Shown here in pieces: positions 1-26,720 of a DNA stretch of 64,000 nucleotides (position 1 is its first letter; the number at the start of each line of letters is the position of its first letter). The position numbers and the translations under genes are program-made. The notes under the pieces are model-generated. The model did not search any database, was not told where the DNA came from, and saw only the letters and a list, made by a program, of their open reading frames with translations. The DNA is from Gorsachius magnificus (Eukaryota > Chordata > Aves > Pelecaniformes > Ardeidae): NCBI GenBank assembly GCA_034008185.1, contig CM067084.1:41305099-41369098 (forward strand). The letters are read 5' to 3'.

Positions 1-3000
1 GCACAATATTTTTTCCACATGTCCTGCCCTTTTGACAGCTCTGTAGCCCTGCTCCTGCTTAACCTCATGCAAGAACATGGAGCTGGCATGCATAAAAAGG
101 AAAGGCATTTCTTTGTCATTTGCACACTGGTACTCGTCTATGTGAAAGTGCCAGGATACGCTCTGAGGTCTGCATTCGTAGAACTGTGCTGATAAGAAGA
201 GCATTGAGATCAGTTAAAAGGCCCAATTATATTTTGAATAAATGTCAGCTAAGGAGAAAAGTGAACTCTTTAGGCCTGCTATTTGAAGGTACCTTTGATT
301 GCAAAGATGTCTAGTTGAGCGTATGGACTTAACAATGTGACTGGAACAGAGTTATACCTGTGAGAAGAATAATACAGAGCGCTGGGAACCACGGCTGTCT
401 GCACATTGTAGAGTTATTTCCTGGACACTATTCTGAAGCAGCGCTTATCCAGAAGGAGAAATAGCAGACATATCAGGCCCTCAGCTTCCACTAACAGAAA
501 TATTGGTGCCTAAGACAGGAAGGGAAAAATGAAGTTATAAATGAGAGAGTTATATTAACACAAACCCATCATTTTTATCTGCTTTCATTAACCAAGAAAA
601 CAAAAAAAGATTGCAATAATTTCTAAAAAATTCCATTAGGCTGTCACTAATACACATCGCTAACAGAAGATCCAGTGTGATGTGAAGTAAAAAAAATGTA
701 CTGTCATGAAAAGAACTATGGAAGGTGAGATTCTTCTCACAGAGCTTTTCATAGCTAAACTATAGTCCTCTAGAATGAAGCGAGTCACTGTCTCCAGAAG
801 GAAAAAAGAACCTTAGAAATATGATTCATCTGACAGATTTTAAACCTCAGCTATAGAAAAGATGAATTGCATTGATTGATGTGAATAATTCAGATGCACA
901 TATGTACATTGTGGCCTTCATAAATTGGCATTTGTGTAGATGGGTTCCCAAAGCAGCACCTAATAAATAAGCCAGTTTAAAGTGCTTAGTAAATATTAGT
1001 AACTTAATTCTCCCTCATAATTACTGTTAATGTATTGATGATTTTTCCCCATTTCCTGCCCTATGCTTCAAATTGAATTGAAATGAAAACACTATAGGAC
1101 CAGTTCTTGCAACAGCTCTAGTCAGGGAGACATTTTTAGGAGGTGCTTATGAGGGGATCTACAAATGACAGGCACTGTGATTCAGAGACACCGCTGATGC
1201 TTTGCCATGGTGAGACTTCGAGAGCAAATGCTGCTTTAAAATCAGTCTGCTTAAGAATGTGAGAGCCACTATGGCAAGTTAAGAGGCATGTATATGACCC
1301 TGTAGTATCCAGCTGCCTCATTTAACACAGAATTACCTTAAATGCATCTCAGTGCTCTGCCCACTTGGCAACACCATTAGTTTTTTTTTTCCTTTTGGTA
1401 CATAACCAACATGTTGTTTCAATGCAGCTATTCATTCCATCCCTATTCAACTGCAGTTAGAAAGGGGAAATAAGATATTGTATATAGACTCTGCATGATA
1501 ATGCAGCCACTGGCTTAAGCTGAGCCAAGACTGGAAAAAAATGTGACCTAAAGAAAAGCTTGAACTTAATTAGCAGCAAACTGACTTGGTGCCTGTGCAT
1601 GAACTGAGGATTATTTCTAAACCTTGTCCCTAGATTTTAATTCTCACTGTCACTAACTTCCTACACAATAATCTGTCTTGCCTGAATTGTCCTAGCTAAA
1701 AACAGAGAGACAAGTTAACATAAACACCTGTACTGCCATTCTAGTTTAAACCAATGGTTTTTAGTCCAGTAATAATGTCTCTGACAGTGGCCAAAGCGAG
1801 GGCATAAGAAATGGGGAAGTATTTAGTGATCCTTTGAGCTCCTCCCCCATTCAGGCAATCATTGGATTAGGAACTCCTGATCTGGACCATGTGTGTCTTT
1901 TATGGTCAGTCGTTGTGTTTAATCCTTTTTTCAGACCCATTTGTGTATTTGGCCCACACAAAGTCCAGTGTAATGTTATGGTGTGTGTTACAAGTTTTCC
2001 TGGTATTTTTCCACATCTGCTGATTAAATCCCCCCTGCTTCTTTTGCGATGATAACAGCGCGCACCCACTCCCTGTGTGCTTTGCTTATGCCACTGCTGG
2101 TTTTGTGAAGCTGCCTTGCACGCCTTCAGCCTCTTTCCAATCTGCAGCGCCTGGCCCATTTTATACATCTTTAGGGAAGCTGTTTCATATCCCCATATGC
2201 TTTCTAACGCTGTGATGCTGGCTGCACATATAGAACAGTTACGATTTCCTGAATGAAGAGTGCTGCATAAGAGCAAGAGAACAGGTTTTGTTGCAGGTTT
2301 CAGTTTTTCACAGGGGCAAAACATTTGTGTAGCTCATTCCTCACCATATATTGTATCTTCTGTGTTTTGTGAATCAGTTACTGGTACCGAGCTGTAGCAG
2401 CTATTACATTTCTAGTGCGGTGGTAAAGATGTTAGCAAAGCTATTAGAAGAATTCTATTATAGCCTGGGGAAAAAACAGAGTAAGCAGTATTTTCAAGGA
2501 GATTCTTCGACATGTCAGTAGTTACATAGGCATATACAATTGTTTTGGCCTGATGTTTATCATCCTTAATATATAAATAAATTTTAGTGAAAAAAAATAT
2601 TTTTGTCCCTTGAGAAAGAAAACCATTTTACAATCAGAAAGTGTGGGTAGCACTGTGAATGAGTATTAGAAATGTCTCTAACAGAGTAAGTCTCTCTCAG
2701 CAATTTATATGTGGCTTTGTGGAAGATTTCTTCTTGTCTGTTACCCCCAGACTTTTCTTACATGCTTTGTTCTACTCTCCTTTTCTCCTCTGCTGTTGGA
2801 CATTTCTCCAGTGTTATCCTTCTCACTTCATTTGTCCCAAGCACACCAATACTTTGTTGAGAGAAAGGACAGAGCATGCTACTAAGCTGTTTGCAAAGAC
2901 CTTTTTGACTGTCATTAGACCTCAGAGGCAACATGTGGGTGTACATGTGGTTGTGGCATTGCAACATTTTGTTCAGGAAGCTCACGAGAACATGGCTAAG

Positions 3001-5438
3001 ATTTCTTCTTGCCCTTACAATTCTGAGTCATGAAACTTTTATGGGATTTTATTGAAGAGGACATCAAACCCATGTAATAGTCTTAGGAATTTTAGTTCCA
3101 TTTCAAAAGCTAATTTGGTCATTCAGGAGTCTAATTTAGAGAAATAACCAGTAGGACTTCACCTTCCTAAATACTTTACTCACTCTGAAAAGCGGTTTTA
3201 CTTTTAAAAACAGTTAGGGGATTGTAGGAACTTTTTACCCCATCCCACCTTCATGGCTTTGGTACCACAGCTAAGCAATTCCAAATAATTTTTCTGAACA
3301 CCACTTCTATAAAATAGCCCAAGGCCAGGATGCAAAACAGGCATAGCCAATGGCCTTTTTAGATATAACGCTACTGACATCAGCTGCCTATGTTGTTTAC
3401 CATAATATAATAAAACAGTAATCATAAAAGGCTCAACTGTGGTTTCCTCATTTCTGACACCAGACAGCAAAGGGTGATTTGCCAGTACAGAAACTGTTCC
3501 CACTGGTGTATTTCCCACCTGCTCTCTTACCTACTTCACAAAACCTTCCTGTCTAAAAGGGAAATTTCATGTTTCCCTGCTTAGGATAGGTTTTGAGGAG
3601 ATTATAGAGACTCTTGTGAAAACACGTTCATTAGGAGAGCAGCTCCAGACTTCTGAAATATACCCTTTTATTCCCTTATTTTTGGCTTTAGGGAATTAGC
3701 TGAATTCATACAAGTGACATGACTGGAGAGAATGCCATGTAATGAAGGGCTCTTTAATCCGATAGCTTATTCTGGTGAGATTTCCATCATTTTAAGCCTT
3801 AAAACTGAGATAGGATATCTTTGTCAGAGATAATGAAAATGCGTGGCCTTCATTATAAAGCTGATGATGATTTCCTCTGGCTTTGAAACCCACAAGTCAC
3901 TGGGATTCTTGTTCACAGCAAACACCACTTGCAAACATGACTGATATCCACAGAGTTCAATGCCTGAATCATCTGTGCATGTTGCTTTCTAAAAGTCCTC
4001 TCTGGACATCTGTTATGTGGGAACTAATTTAACATGTAAGGGTTATCACAGAATTGCTAGGTAGTGAATTAAATGTGGCCATAGATTTCCATTGTAACAG
4101 GCTTAATAAAAATACTATTGCTGAGTAGCCTAATTGATCCCAAGAGTAAAAATGAGGAGTTCCTAAAGGTATCCAAGTAAAGTGTAAACAGAGTAACAAA
4201 AAGTAGGCAGTTTTCTGATAAATATGACTAGTTCCTAATTTATATGACTGGTAATAAGGAACAATAACTAAATAAAAAGAAATAAAAAAGATAAAAAATA
4301 GGAAACATTTTATTGTGCCAATCAGGAAGCAGAAACAAATAATACTCTTACTCACTTGGCATAAGTGCTGTTACTTGAAGATAGAGGCAATATTATACTC
4401 CCGCTAGTTACCCTTCTGAGGGTAACTAACTTCTCCCCAAAGTCAGTGCTGGTCTCTTATAGTGATGCTGGCTGCTTTAAATGAAAAAGTGTTTGGGTCA
4501 GACTCACAACCAGACAGAGATAAATTGTGGATGGGATTATGTATGATGTGACCTACAACAAATGCAGAGGATAAAGTAATAGCATACTCGGTCATCAAAT
4601 TAATAAAAGATAAAAAAAATCGTGGCAATTGTAAGAAAATAATTGGCCTTGGTTATTGAAAAACTGTTACCTGAGGGCCTATGGAGGGAAAGATTAGAGA
4701 TATCAATGAAAAGAGCCAAACAAAGAAATACAGGTGAAAAAAAAAACCACTGAGATGCAAAAATGTGGGTTAAATACTGGAAGTGGAAAAGGGCTGGAAA
4801 AGTTGAATACTGAATAACGTAAGAATCAAGGCTGTTCTCTTTTGGTTTACATTTGTGATAAAGTATTTCCTTTCTCAGGTATTTCTAAAGGGCTTTTTGC
4901 TGTTTCCTTTCATGTTTATGGGATGCCTAAAATGTTTACAGTTCAACTGGCTATGCCCATACTAAGACAGTAAATCTCAGTATTCCTCAGAGATGCAGGA
5001 ACTAGCTTATTTGCTTATTAAAAATGTCTTCCAAGTTCTTGCAACTGTGTTGAAAATAGTATTTTACATAGTCCACCAAGAAGGCTGAACTGGTGTTTCC
5101 ATTCCTCCTCTTTATTGTTTTTAGGGAGAGGCAAACAGTGTGAGACTGTATAAAATTATACATTGTCTAATTGAAAGAGGATTCCATATAAGACAATAAA
5201 ATAATTTAATCTTGTCAGAAAAGCTTCTTTATCCCATAAAAATGGAAACAGAAGTCATCAGTACAGATGTAACTCCAAAAACTTCTCATGGAATAACTAG
5301 GCTAGCTCGAGTGCAACTTTATATATATAACTAGCAGCAGTATAGGGATTAGGTTGTCCAGTTAAATTTTGTTTAATACTGGCTTTTACTAGATGCAATT
5401 TAAATTTTAATTTAAAGACATTAAAAAAAGTAAAATGT

Positions 5439-5454
5439 AAAAAAAAAAAAAAAA
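5439..5454. repeat. poly-A tract
   Basis: Sixteen consecutive A residues, preceded by A-rich sequence from about 5421. I see no retrotransposed gene body next to it. Confidence 0.9.
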
Positions 5455-8400
5455 GAAATTCAGTGTTTCAAATTGTTCCTGTGTCCTGGTAGCTACAAAA
5501 TGGAGGCAAACAAGCCATGTTCATGGTTGCTAAAATCAAACTGTGCTACCAGTTTCATCGCAAGAGGTGTTCTACCTTCTGCTAAATTTTCATGGCTAAA
5601 TAACAATAGAAAAGCTAATGCTGTATCAGTTAAACTGGGTATTCTCTTAGGAGCCAGACTGGATAGGTTTTTCTTGAAGGGTTTTTATATGCAGATAGAC
5701 TGGTGATAATTCATGCTGATAACACAAGTGAGTGGATTTCTGGATTCAAACGATGTAACAAGCTGAAAAAAGAACAGAAAAGACTGCTCATTTCTGCAAA
5801 ACCAGTAGTTTGGTTTTATATTCTTGAATTCTGGGTTTACACAGGGGGTTATTTTCTCCTTCTTGAAAGAGACACTGCAGTGGTTGCTCCTCCAGGGTCC
5901 TGCTGATGTGGCATGCATTTACATGCCGAAATGTGCTGTGTACAAAAGCTGCGACCTTGTCCTTTCTTTAGTGCTGTTGCCCATCACTAATTTGGGATGT
6001 GCTGGTGTCATCTTCTGGTGCTTTGTCCAGTGCTATGGAGCCACACAGATGCCCCCCCATGTCATTAGTGGCTGCAGGCTGGTGGCGATGCACATTGCAA
6101 AGATGCAGTTTCTCATCTGCCAATGCACCTGGTTACCAGGAGGGTTTTAGGGCTGCTGTCTCAAGCTAGATCTGGTTAGAAATTCCAGCATGCAATAAGC
6201 AGGAGCCAAACTCCTGGGCCAGGCCAATGGTATTCTACCTCTAGTAATGCCTGATTTTTCTGAGGGAAGTACAGGGAAATATTTTTAATCTTTTGAACCT
6301 TTTAGGGTCAAAGTTCATTATTAGCCAGATTCAGAGAAAGTTCAAAGTTCTATGTAAATCAAGGAACTGAAATACCTTCACGTTAATTTTTTATATTCAT
6401 ATAAACCATTAATATTCATATTAATCAGCAAGCATATTCACTTGCTATATCAATCCAGATCTGGTTTAATATAAGTTGAAAATAAAAAGAAAATACAGTT
6501 TTGAAAGTATTCTCCAAATAATGCACAGCTAGCGGGGAATCTTCCAGCAGCCGTCAGATTTGTTAACACATTTCTGGGACATTCATTCTTAAAAAGAATC
6601 AGCAAGACCCCTGTCCTTCTCCCATGGTGATATCTGAGCTTTGCAGCTTCCACAGCCATGATGAGAAAAGTGAGGCGCTGGTATTCCTGGCGGCAATGCC
6701 AGAAGAATGAACGTGTACGTTTCTCTGTATTCGCAGAGTGCTTTTCATTCAGGATGATTACAGCTCAAACACTGCAATTGTTCTGTTCCCATCTAAGACA
6801 CAGCCTACAGTGGGCTGCCCAAAACCTGTTACCAAATAATAAAGAAAACAAGACAGATTAGGGCATGCACCAGTACAGCTCAATGGAGTTCTTTTAAATA
6901 TTTGCCCCAGTGTATCACAGTCCAGATTGCAAAGGCAGAACTGGAAGTACTGCAGATCTGTAGGCCACAAGGTTTCAAAATACAAGGTTCCACACAGAGC
7001 AAATGATTTTTAAAGGATGGAGTTTAAAATGAAACATACATTCAGCATTTCAGGGACAATCACCCAAGACTAAGCCAAGTGTTTTCCACAAAACCCGTAA
7101 ATTCTTGGACACCACCACTGATGCTCATTCAGTAAGATGAAATAATTCTCCACATGCTCACAGTTTAATGTAGGAACTGTCATACTGTGTACACACAAAC
7201 GTTCTCTCTTCTAATGAATTCCCCATAAAAATCTTTTTTTCTCAATTATTCATTAACCACAGCTGTGCTGAAGGGCTCTCATTTGGAAGTAAAGGGGGAT
7301 GTTTTCCTTCAGATCAATGACCTGTGTGAATCTAAAATTTGTAAATGTATTTTATGCAGAAGTTCAGGAATTATGTTGAAGTTGTTGTAGTTAATATTTC
7401 CATTCTCCCAGGGAAGAACTGCTCCGCCTTGCTACATCTGTAAAACTTGCAAAGCAGAAGTGGGATGCGTCACACAAGTCTAAACGTGAGGAACACATGC
7501 ACACATGATGTGCTGAGATTTATGTCCCTTGTACAGCAGGATTGTTTGGGTCATGTACAGTGGCATTTTTCCAGAATTTCTAGGTGGTTTTTTGCCTGCC
7601 AGAAGCCTGAAAATCCAGTGGAACCGAAGTGCAGGTACAAGAGAACGGGCAGGTAATTGCCTACTCAGAAATGAGTCTGGAGACCCAGCCTGCCTGGATC
7701 TGCCCACATGACAGGCAGCTCTCTACAGTGCTGCTGTAAGCTCTTCCATGGTGCCCAGACCTAAGTAGCTTCAGAGGATGTGCTTACCACACCCAATCCT
7801 CTCCTTCCTCTGCATCCTCCCCTTCCCAATGGTAGATTGTGTCACTCGCATCAGAGGGCTTAAACCCAGCTATGAATGAGAGAGGTTATTTGCTCTTGGG
7901 TAGATGGAACGGAAAGGGAAGAACAAACTTTTATTTGCCAAATCATTTCTTTCTGTGTGAACCTGTTGCCCAGCCTTTTCCTTTTGCCTCTAAGTGGCTT
8001 CCTCCAGGAACATTTAATCACAGCGAATGCTCTCTCCCAGGAGACCAGAAACCGTGCTTTAAGAGGTTCAGGGAAACATATAAGTATGTGCATATAAGAT
8101 TTCACTGCCATTGTTCAATTTGCGTTGTTCAGGATATTAATTTAATTTTAGATGCTTCACCACAGTCAGGGAAAAAACCCAAACTCTCTCTAAATTAAAT
8201 TAGCTGATAGCAAGAGCATCTAATGCGCAGCAAATGGAACTGCATTTTGCTTACCTTCAACTAAATTAACATTTAGATCTCTGACAGTTAAGAGGTGTAT
8301 TATTCAACACATCACCAATATAAAGCTTGCATGATAATGATATTTTGATTATGTTTTTCTAATTCGGGTCTGGCTGAATGACAATATGACAATAGTATTT

Positions 8401-8639
8401 GACAATGACAACGGTATTTGCCTGAGAACTAAAATCAGTCTTAAGCGACATTCACATTTATTCCTCTGTAAAAATACATTTTAATTAAACAGACACATCA
8501 ATTCATTCTGTTGTATAAAATGATTCTCTAAATTGAACCCAGGATAAAAATTGCCTTACTGATAGAAAAATCAGAGCTTTCAGAATTTCTACATGTGATT
8601 AAGAAACTGAGTTGAAACGTGAAAACCTGCTGTTAAGCA

Positions 8640-8970
8640 GCACTGCACAGAGGACACCGCTAGTTTATACCCCCCCACCCCGTCAGCAGCATCGAACAGT
8701 GTAAAAAGGGACAGGTTTGTCTCCAAAGACAGTGTTGGTGCAGTTGAGAGCAGCTTTGGGGTGGCGGGCTCGCCCCGTGCTGTCACCCCGTTGGCCCTGG
8801 CTGCCCAAGCCCAGCCTGACTGCGGTGGGGCTGACCTCATCCATGCACCAGTGTGCCCACTGGCTTGCCAGCAGCAGCCCCACTCCTGCTGCCGACAGGA
8901 AGGATCAGAGGGGAACCTGGAGGTGCAGGTTGGGTTGCAGATGAGGTGTGGTGTCCATTCCACTTTGTCC
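8640..8970. other. Isolated GC-rich patch of unknown nature
   Basis: About 330 bp is clearly GC-richer than both flanks, with a C-run near 8671 and several CpGs. Open frames overlap on both strands, none recognisable. It sits just past the predicted AADAT poly(A) site. It could be an old repeat, a small CpG element or an unannotated exon; I cannot decide. Confidence 0.35.
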
Positions 8971-9193
8971 CCTGTTCAGTAACTTACACTCTCCATTCAA
9001 AAACATGTCTGATATTAACAAAGAGCAGTTCTATTAGCACATCCATGTGCCTTTGCATACCAGAGATTTTCTAAGACAGATATAGAATAATAATTCAGAG
9101 GCTGAAGTGAAAGCCAGCAATCAGAAAACCTTTTAGAAATTAGAAAATGAGCTGCAAACACAGCAGTTTGCGTGGGACCTTAGGCCAAATAGT

Positions 9194-9772
9194 TTTATTT
9201 GTAATCATAGCCTAATTTTGCTGGATCAGTTTCAATTTTTTAACATCCTTACATCAGTTTTATCTGACAAAACTTTAGTAAAATTAAATACTCATCTTCA
9301 AAAGCAGATGCCATACAGCAGGACAAGAAGGGAAGTGACACACAAAACCAATTCCAAAATTCCAGCATAAGGTGTTGGAGGAATGCATCAGCTGGAATTA
9401 AGTAATAATGGCTAAGATCACCTGAGGTGCAACTTTCTATGTAACTGATTTCCCTGTTTCCCAACCCAAATGGAAAACAAAAGGCAGAACAAAAATCAGT
9501 TCAAATCTAACAAAACCATTTGACAGAACATTTGGGTTTTGAGCATTTTAAATGTTTCTGAATTGGAACAAATTTAGTAATGCAACATCCTGTCAAGAAA
9601 AACTAAGCAAATTGTTTTTCAGTCTTTCATTTTTTGCTTTTTTTAGCTGAAATGATCTAAGGAAACATCCACTGTATTGTGCTTGCTTTTAAAGTGTTCT
9701 GATGAAATCCAAATGTTAATAAATATTTTCTGGGGACAGTTTTGATTGCTGCAAGAGCTCTATTTAGCTTTT
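9194..9772 (-). other. AADAT: AADAT 3' UTR (inferred) with first AATAAA
   Basis: Reading on from the stop codon, the first AATAAA on the minus strand is at 9199-9194, about 575 nt downstream. A TG-rich stretch (CTGCTGTGTTTGCAG) follows roughly 30 nt later, which is the expected spacing for a cleavage element. The end of the transcript is inferred; later AATAAA hexamers, for example near 8460, could be used instead. Confidence 0.4.
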
Positions 9773-24636
<14,864 letters not shown>

Positions 24637-25002
24637 ATCTATGGGGAAAGAGCAATTAGTTGGACACAAAGCTGGAAAAGTGAATAGGAACCCCTGTGCT
24701 TTTGGTGTGTGCATCTCCCACAAGAAATGCTTCCAATTCATCACATCTCTGTAGATGTACTCTATCATAATTTAAATGTCAATTTATTAATGTTAAAATC
24801 ATGCTGGAATTTATTTTCCTTTTTGAATTCAGGGAAAAGGATTCTACTTCATACTTGTGGGTTCTGTCACAGCCTCCCAATGACACCGGCATGGCGAGAT
24901 TAGGCCAGATGCTGCTGTTCTAATAAACAGCAACAAATAGCAACACAGCTTTGGTCTGGGGAATTTGTTGGTCTGCAGTGAACATGAAAAAGCCTTCTGC
25001 TG

Positions 25003-25016
25003 CCCCCCCCCCCCCC
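25003..25016. repeat. poly-C tract
   Basis: Fourteen C residues between the AADAT start-codon exon and the CpG island, inside the presumed first intron. Confidence 0.9.
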
Positions 25017-25539
25017 TTTACTGCCAGCTGTGGAGTTTTAAAGGCAGATTACAAATTTGAAGATCTGACAGATCTTCAACACCCGCCAGCTTTTTCAGAA
25101 TGAGAATCCAGCTTTATTTAGCTGTATTAAGTATTGCATTTAATGTGCTTTAATGATTGCAAACCATCATTAGGAGTCACAACACTTGTCAGGTTAGAGG
25201 TGTGGGTTTTTTTAGTAAGGCTAATTAAGAATGTCTTTCAAAATGCTTCAGATCAGCGTTTTTTTCCGGTGCCCATGGAGATTCAGCTGACAGTGAACTG
25301 CAGTCCTGCCGGGAGCCTCAAGGGCTGTTCTCACCCGAAAGCGATCTGCTCCTTCACAGGGAAGGAAAGCACAGGAATGAGATGGTGCCAAGCGTGTTTC
25401 TACAGAATTCACAGAAAATAATCCTCCAGCAACCACAGCAACAGCATGCGCTGGTGGTTTTTAAAAATGATCTGTTGAGCAGGACTGCCTAAAGAAACCC
25501 CTCATGCTTTCTAAAAATACCGATCTTGACTTCCCTCAC

Positions 25540-26720
25540 CCTCAAGCGCGTTTCCCCCAGCAGAAGCGCGCCGAGGCCCAGCCGCGCCGCCGCTGGCCAT
25601 CCCCAAAGCCTTGCTCCGGCGGTCCGGGCACGGCTCCTGCTGCCCCTCCTACCGCCGCCTCCAGCCGGGGGCCGCCGGGCTCGCTCCGGCTGTGTTTTAG
25701 GGCGGTAACCGAGGCGGCGCGGCGCCCCCCCTCCGCCCGAGGCGATTCCCGAACGCCTCCCCGCAGGGCACACGGCGCGGGGACGGTGTCGCCGGGGCCA
25801 CCCCGCGCGGCGGGACCGGACCCGACCCGGCCGCTGCCTCCGCTCGCCGCCCCGCCGCGGGCCCTCAGAGCGGAAGGGACGGCGGCGCCCTCGCCGCTCA
25901 CGGCCGGGCCGCGCGCGCGCACCTACCGGCAGGACAGCGCGGGGCCGGCAGCGGCGGCCGGAGGGGGCGGCGGCTGCCCGCGGCGCTGGGCGCGTGCGGG
26001 CCCGCGCAGACGGGTGCCGGGGCGGCGGGGGCCCTGGGCTGCGGGCGGGCCGGGGCTGGCCGGCGCAGCTGCCTGCGAGGGGAGCGGGGCGGGGCCGGCA
26101 GCTGGCCCGGTCGCTGCAGGCAGCGGGGCCATGAAGGCGGCTGGGCGGCGTTTGGCTGGGCGGGTTTGGGCGCCGATCCTGTGTAGATTCGTGCAAAACT
26201 CGCAAAACGCACGGCTCCCCCATCGGCTCCTTCTGTCTACCGCCCTAAAAAGCGTTACTGTAAAGCCCTAAAAAGCAGGGCTGAAGCTCGATGGGTGCGG
26301 GGAGAGGGGGTTTAGCGCCGGGGCGCGGCGTGGGCCCGCTGCGGGCGGTGGGGCGAAGCAGAGGTTGGTGGTGGGGAAGGCGGAGGAGAAGGTGGAACCT
26401 CCTGCTGTTTTCCTTTCGGCGGGAAGGTCAGGACTAGCGGACCTGGCGTGTATGGTCAATGCATCACATTTTTAATAGAAGGATTAGTTTACAAATTGCT
26501 AAAAGGAGGCAGCACTGTGGCACAGGAGGCTTGAACCCGGTGGTGTCTGGCAGACCTTGCTGGGGCGGCAGTAACGGAGTGACCGGGGGGCAGGGTTTCC
26601 CTTAGGCGCCACCGCATAACGCAGCGGCACGGCCTGTGCTCCCGCTGCTCCTGGGGCTTGCGCTGCTGCGGCCGTGCGGGATGGAGGAGCCGGCTTTGGC
26701 GAACGCGCAGCAGAAACATT
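25540..26720. promoter_or_regulatory. CpG island, presumed AADAT promoter
   Basis: This is an abrupt, strongly GC- and CpG-rich block in an AT-rich background, densest at 25545-26450 with a weaker shoulder to 26720. It contains GC boxes, including GGGGCGGGGC at 26086-26095, and CGCGTGCG-type motifs near 25990, but no obvious TATA box. It lies about 0.9-2.1 kb upstream of the AADAT start-codon exon, as expected for the housekeeping-type promoter feeding the non-coding first exon. Long open frames on both strands here are a by-product of GC richness. Confidence 0.8.
25927..26085 (-). other. AADAT: Candidate AADAT non-coding first exon (upstream end unknown)
   Basis: On the minus strand the best donor in the island reads TGCCG|GTAGGTGCG, ending the exon at 25927; an alternative TAG|GTGCGC ends it at 25923. 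Splicing to the acceptor at 24639 would give a two-part 5' UTR. The upper boundary is set only by the GC box at 26086-26095 and is a guess. Confidence 0.4.

Larger units (their letters stand above)
1..9150. other. 3' flank of AADAT, no supported gene
   Basis: This is AT-rich intergenic sequence. I looked on both strands for exons of MFAP3L, the neighbour on this side in human, and did not recognise any. The longest open frame (minus, 2324-1851, 157 codons) shows no family features. A 16-base poly-A tract at 5439-5454 and the GC-rich patch at 8640-8970 are the only distinctive items. Confidence 0.6.

Noticed and set aside
1851..2324. Minus-strand open frame of 157 codons in the left flank
   Set aside because: No recognisable domain or family, no splice or promoter context, and the plus strand is also partly open here. 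Treated as chance.
24639..24768. In-frame upstream extension of AADAT exon 1 (extra 44 codons)
   Set aside because: A pyrimidine-rich acceptor lies immediately before the homologous ATG, and the extension has no similarity to the known N-terminus; it is intron.
25489..26271. Open frames of 244-255 codons on both strands of the CpG island
   Set aside because: They overlap each other antisense, are made of Pro/Ala/Arg/Gly-rich low-complexity sequence and arise from scarcity of AT-rich stop codons in the island.
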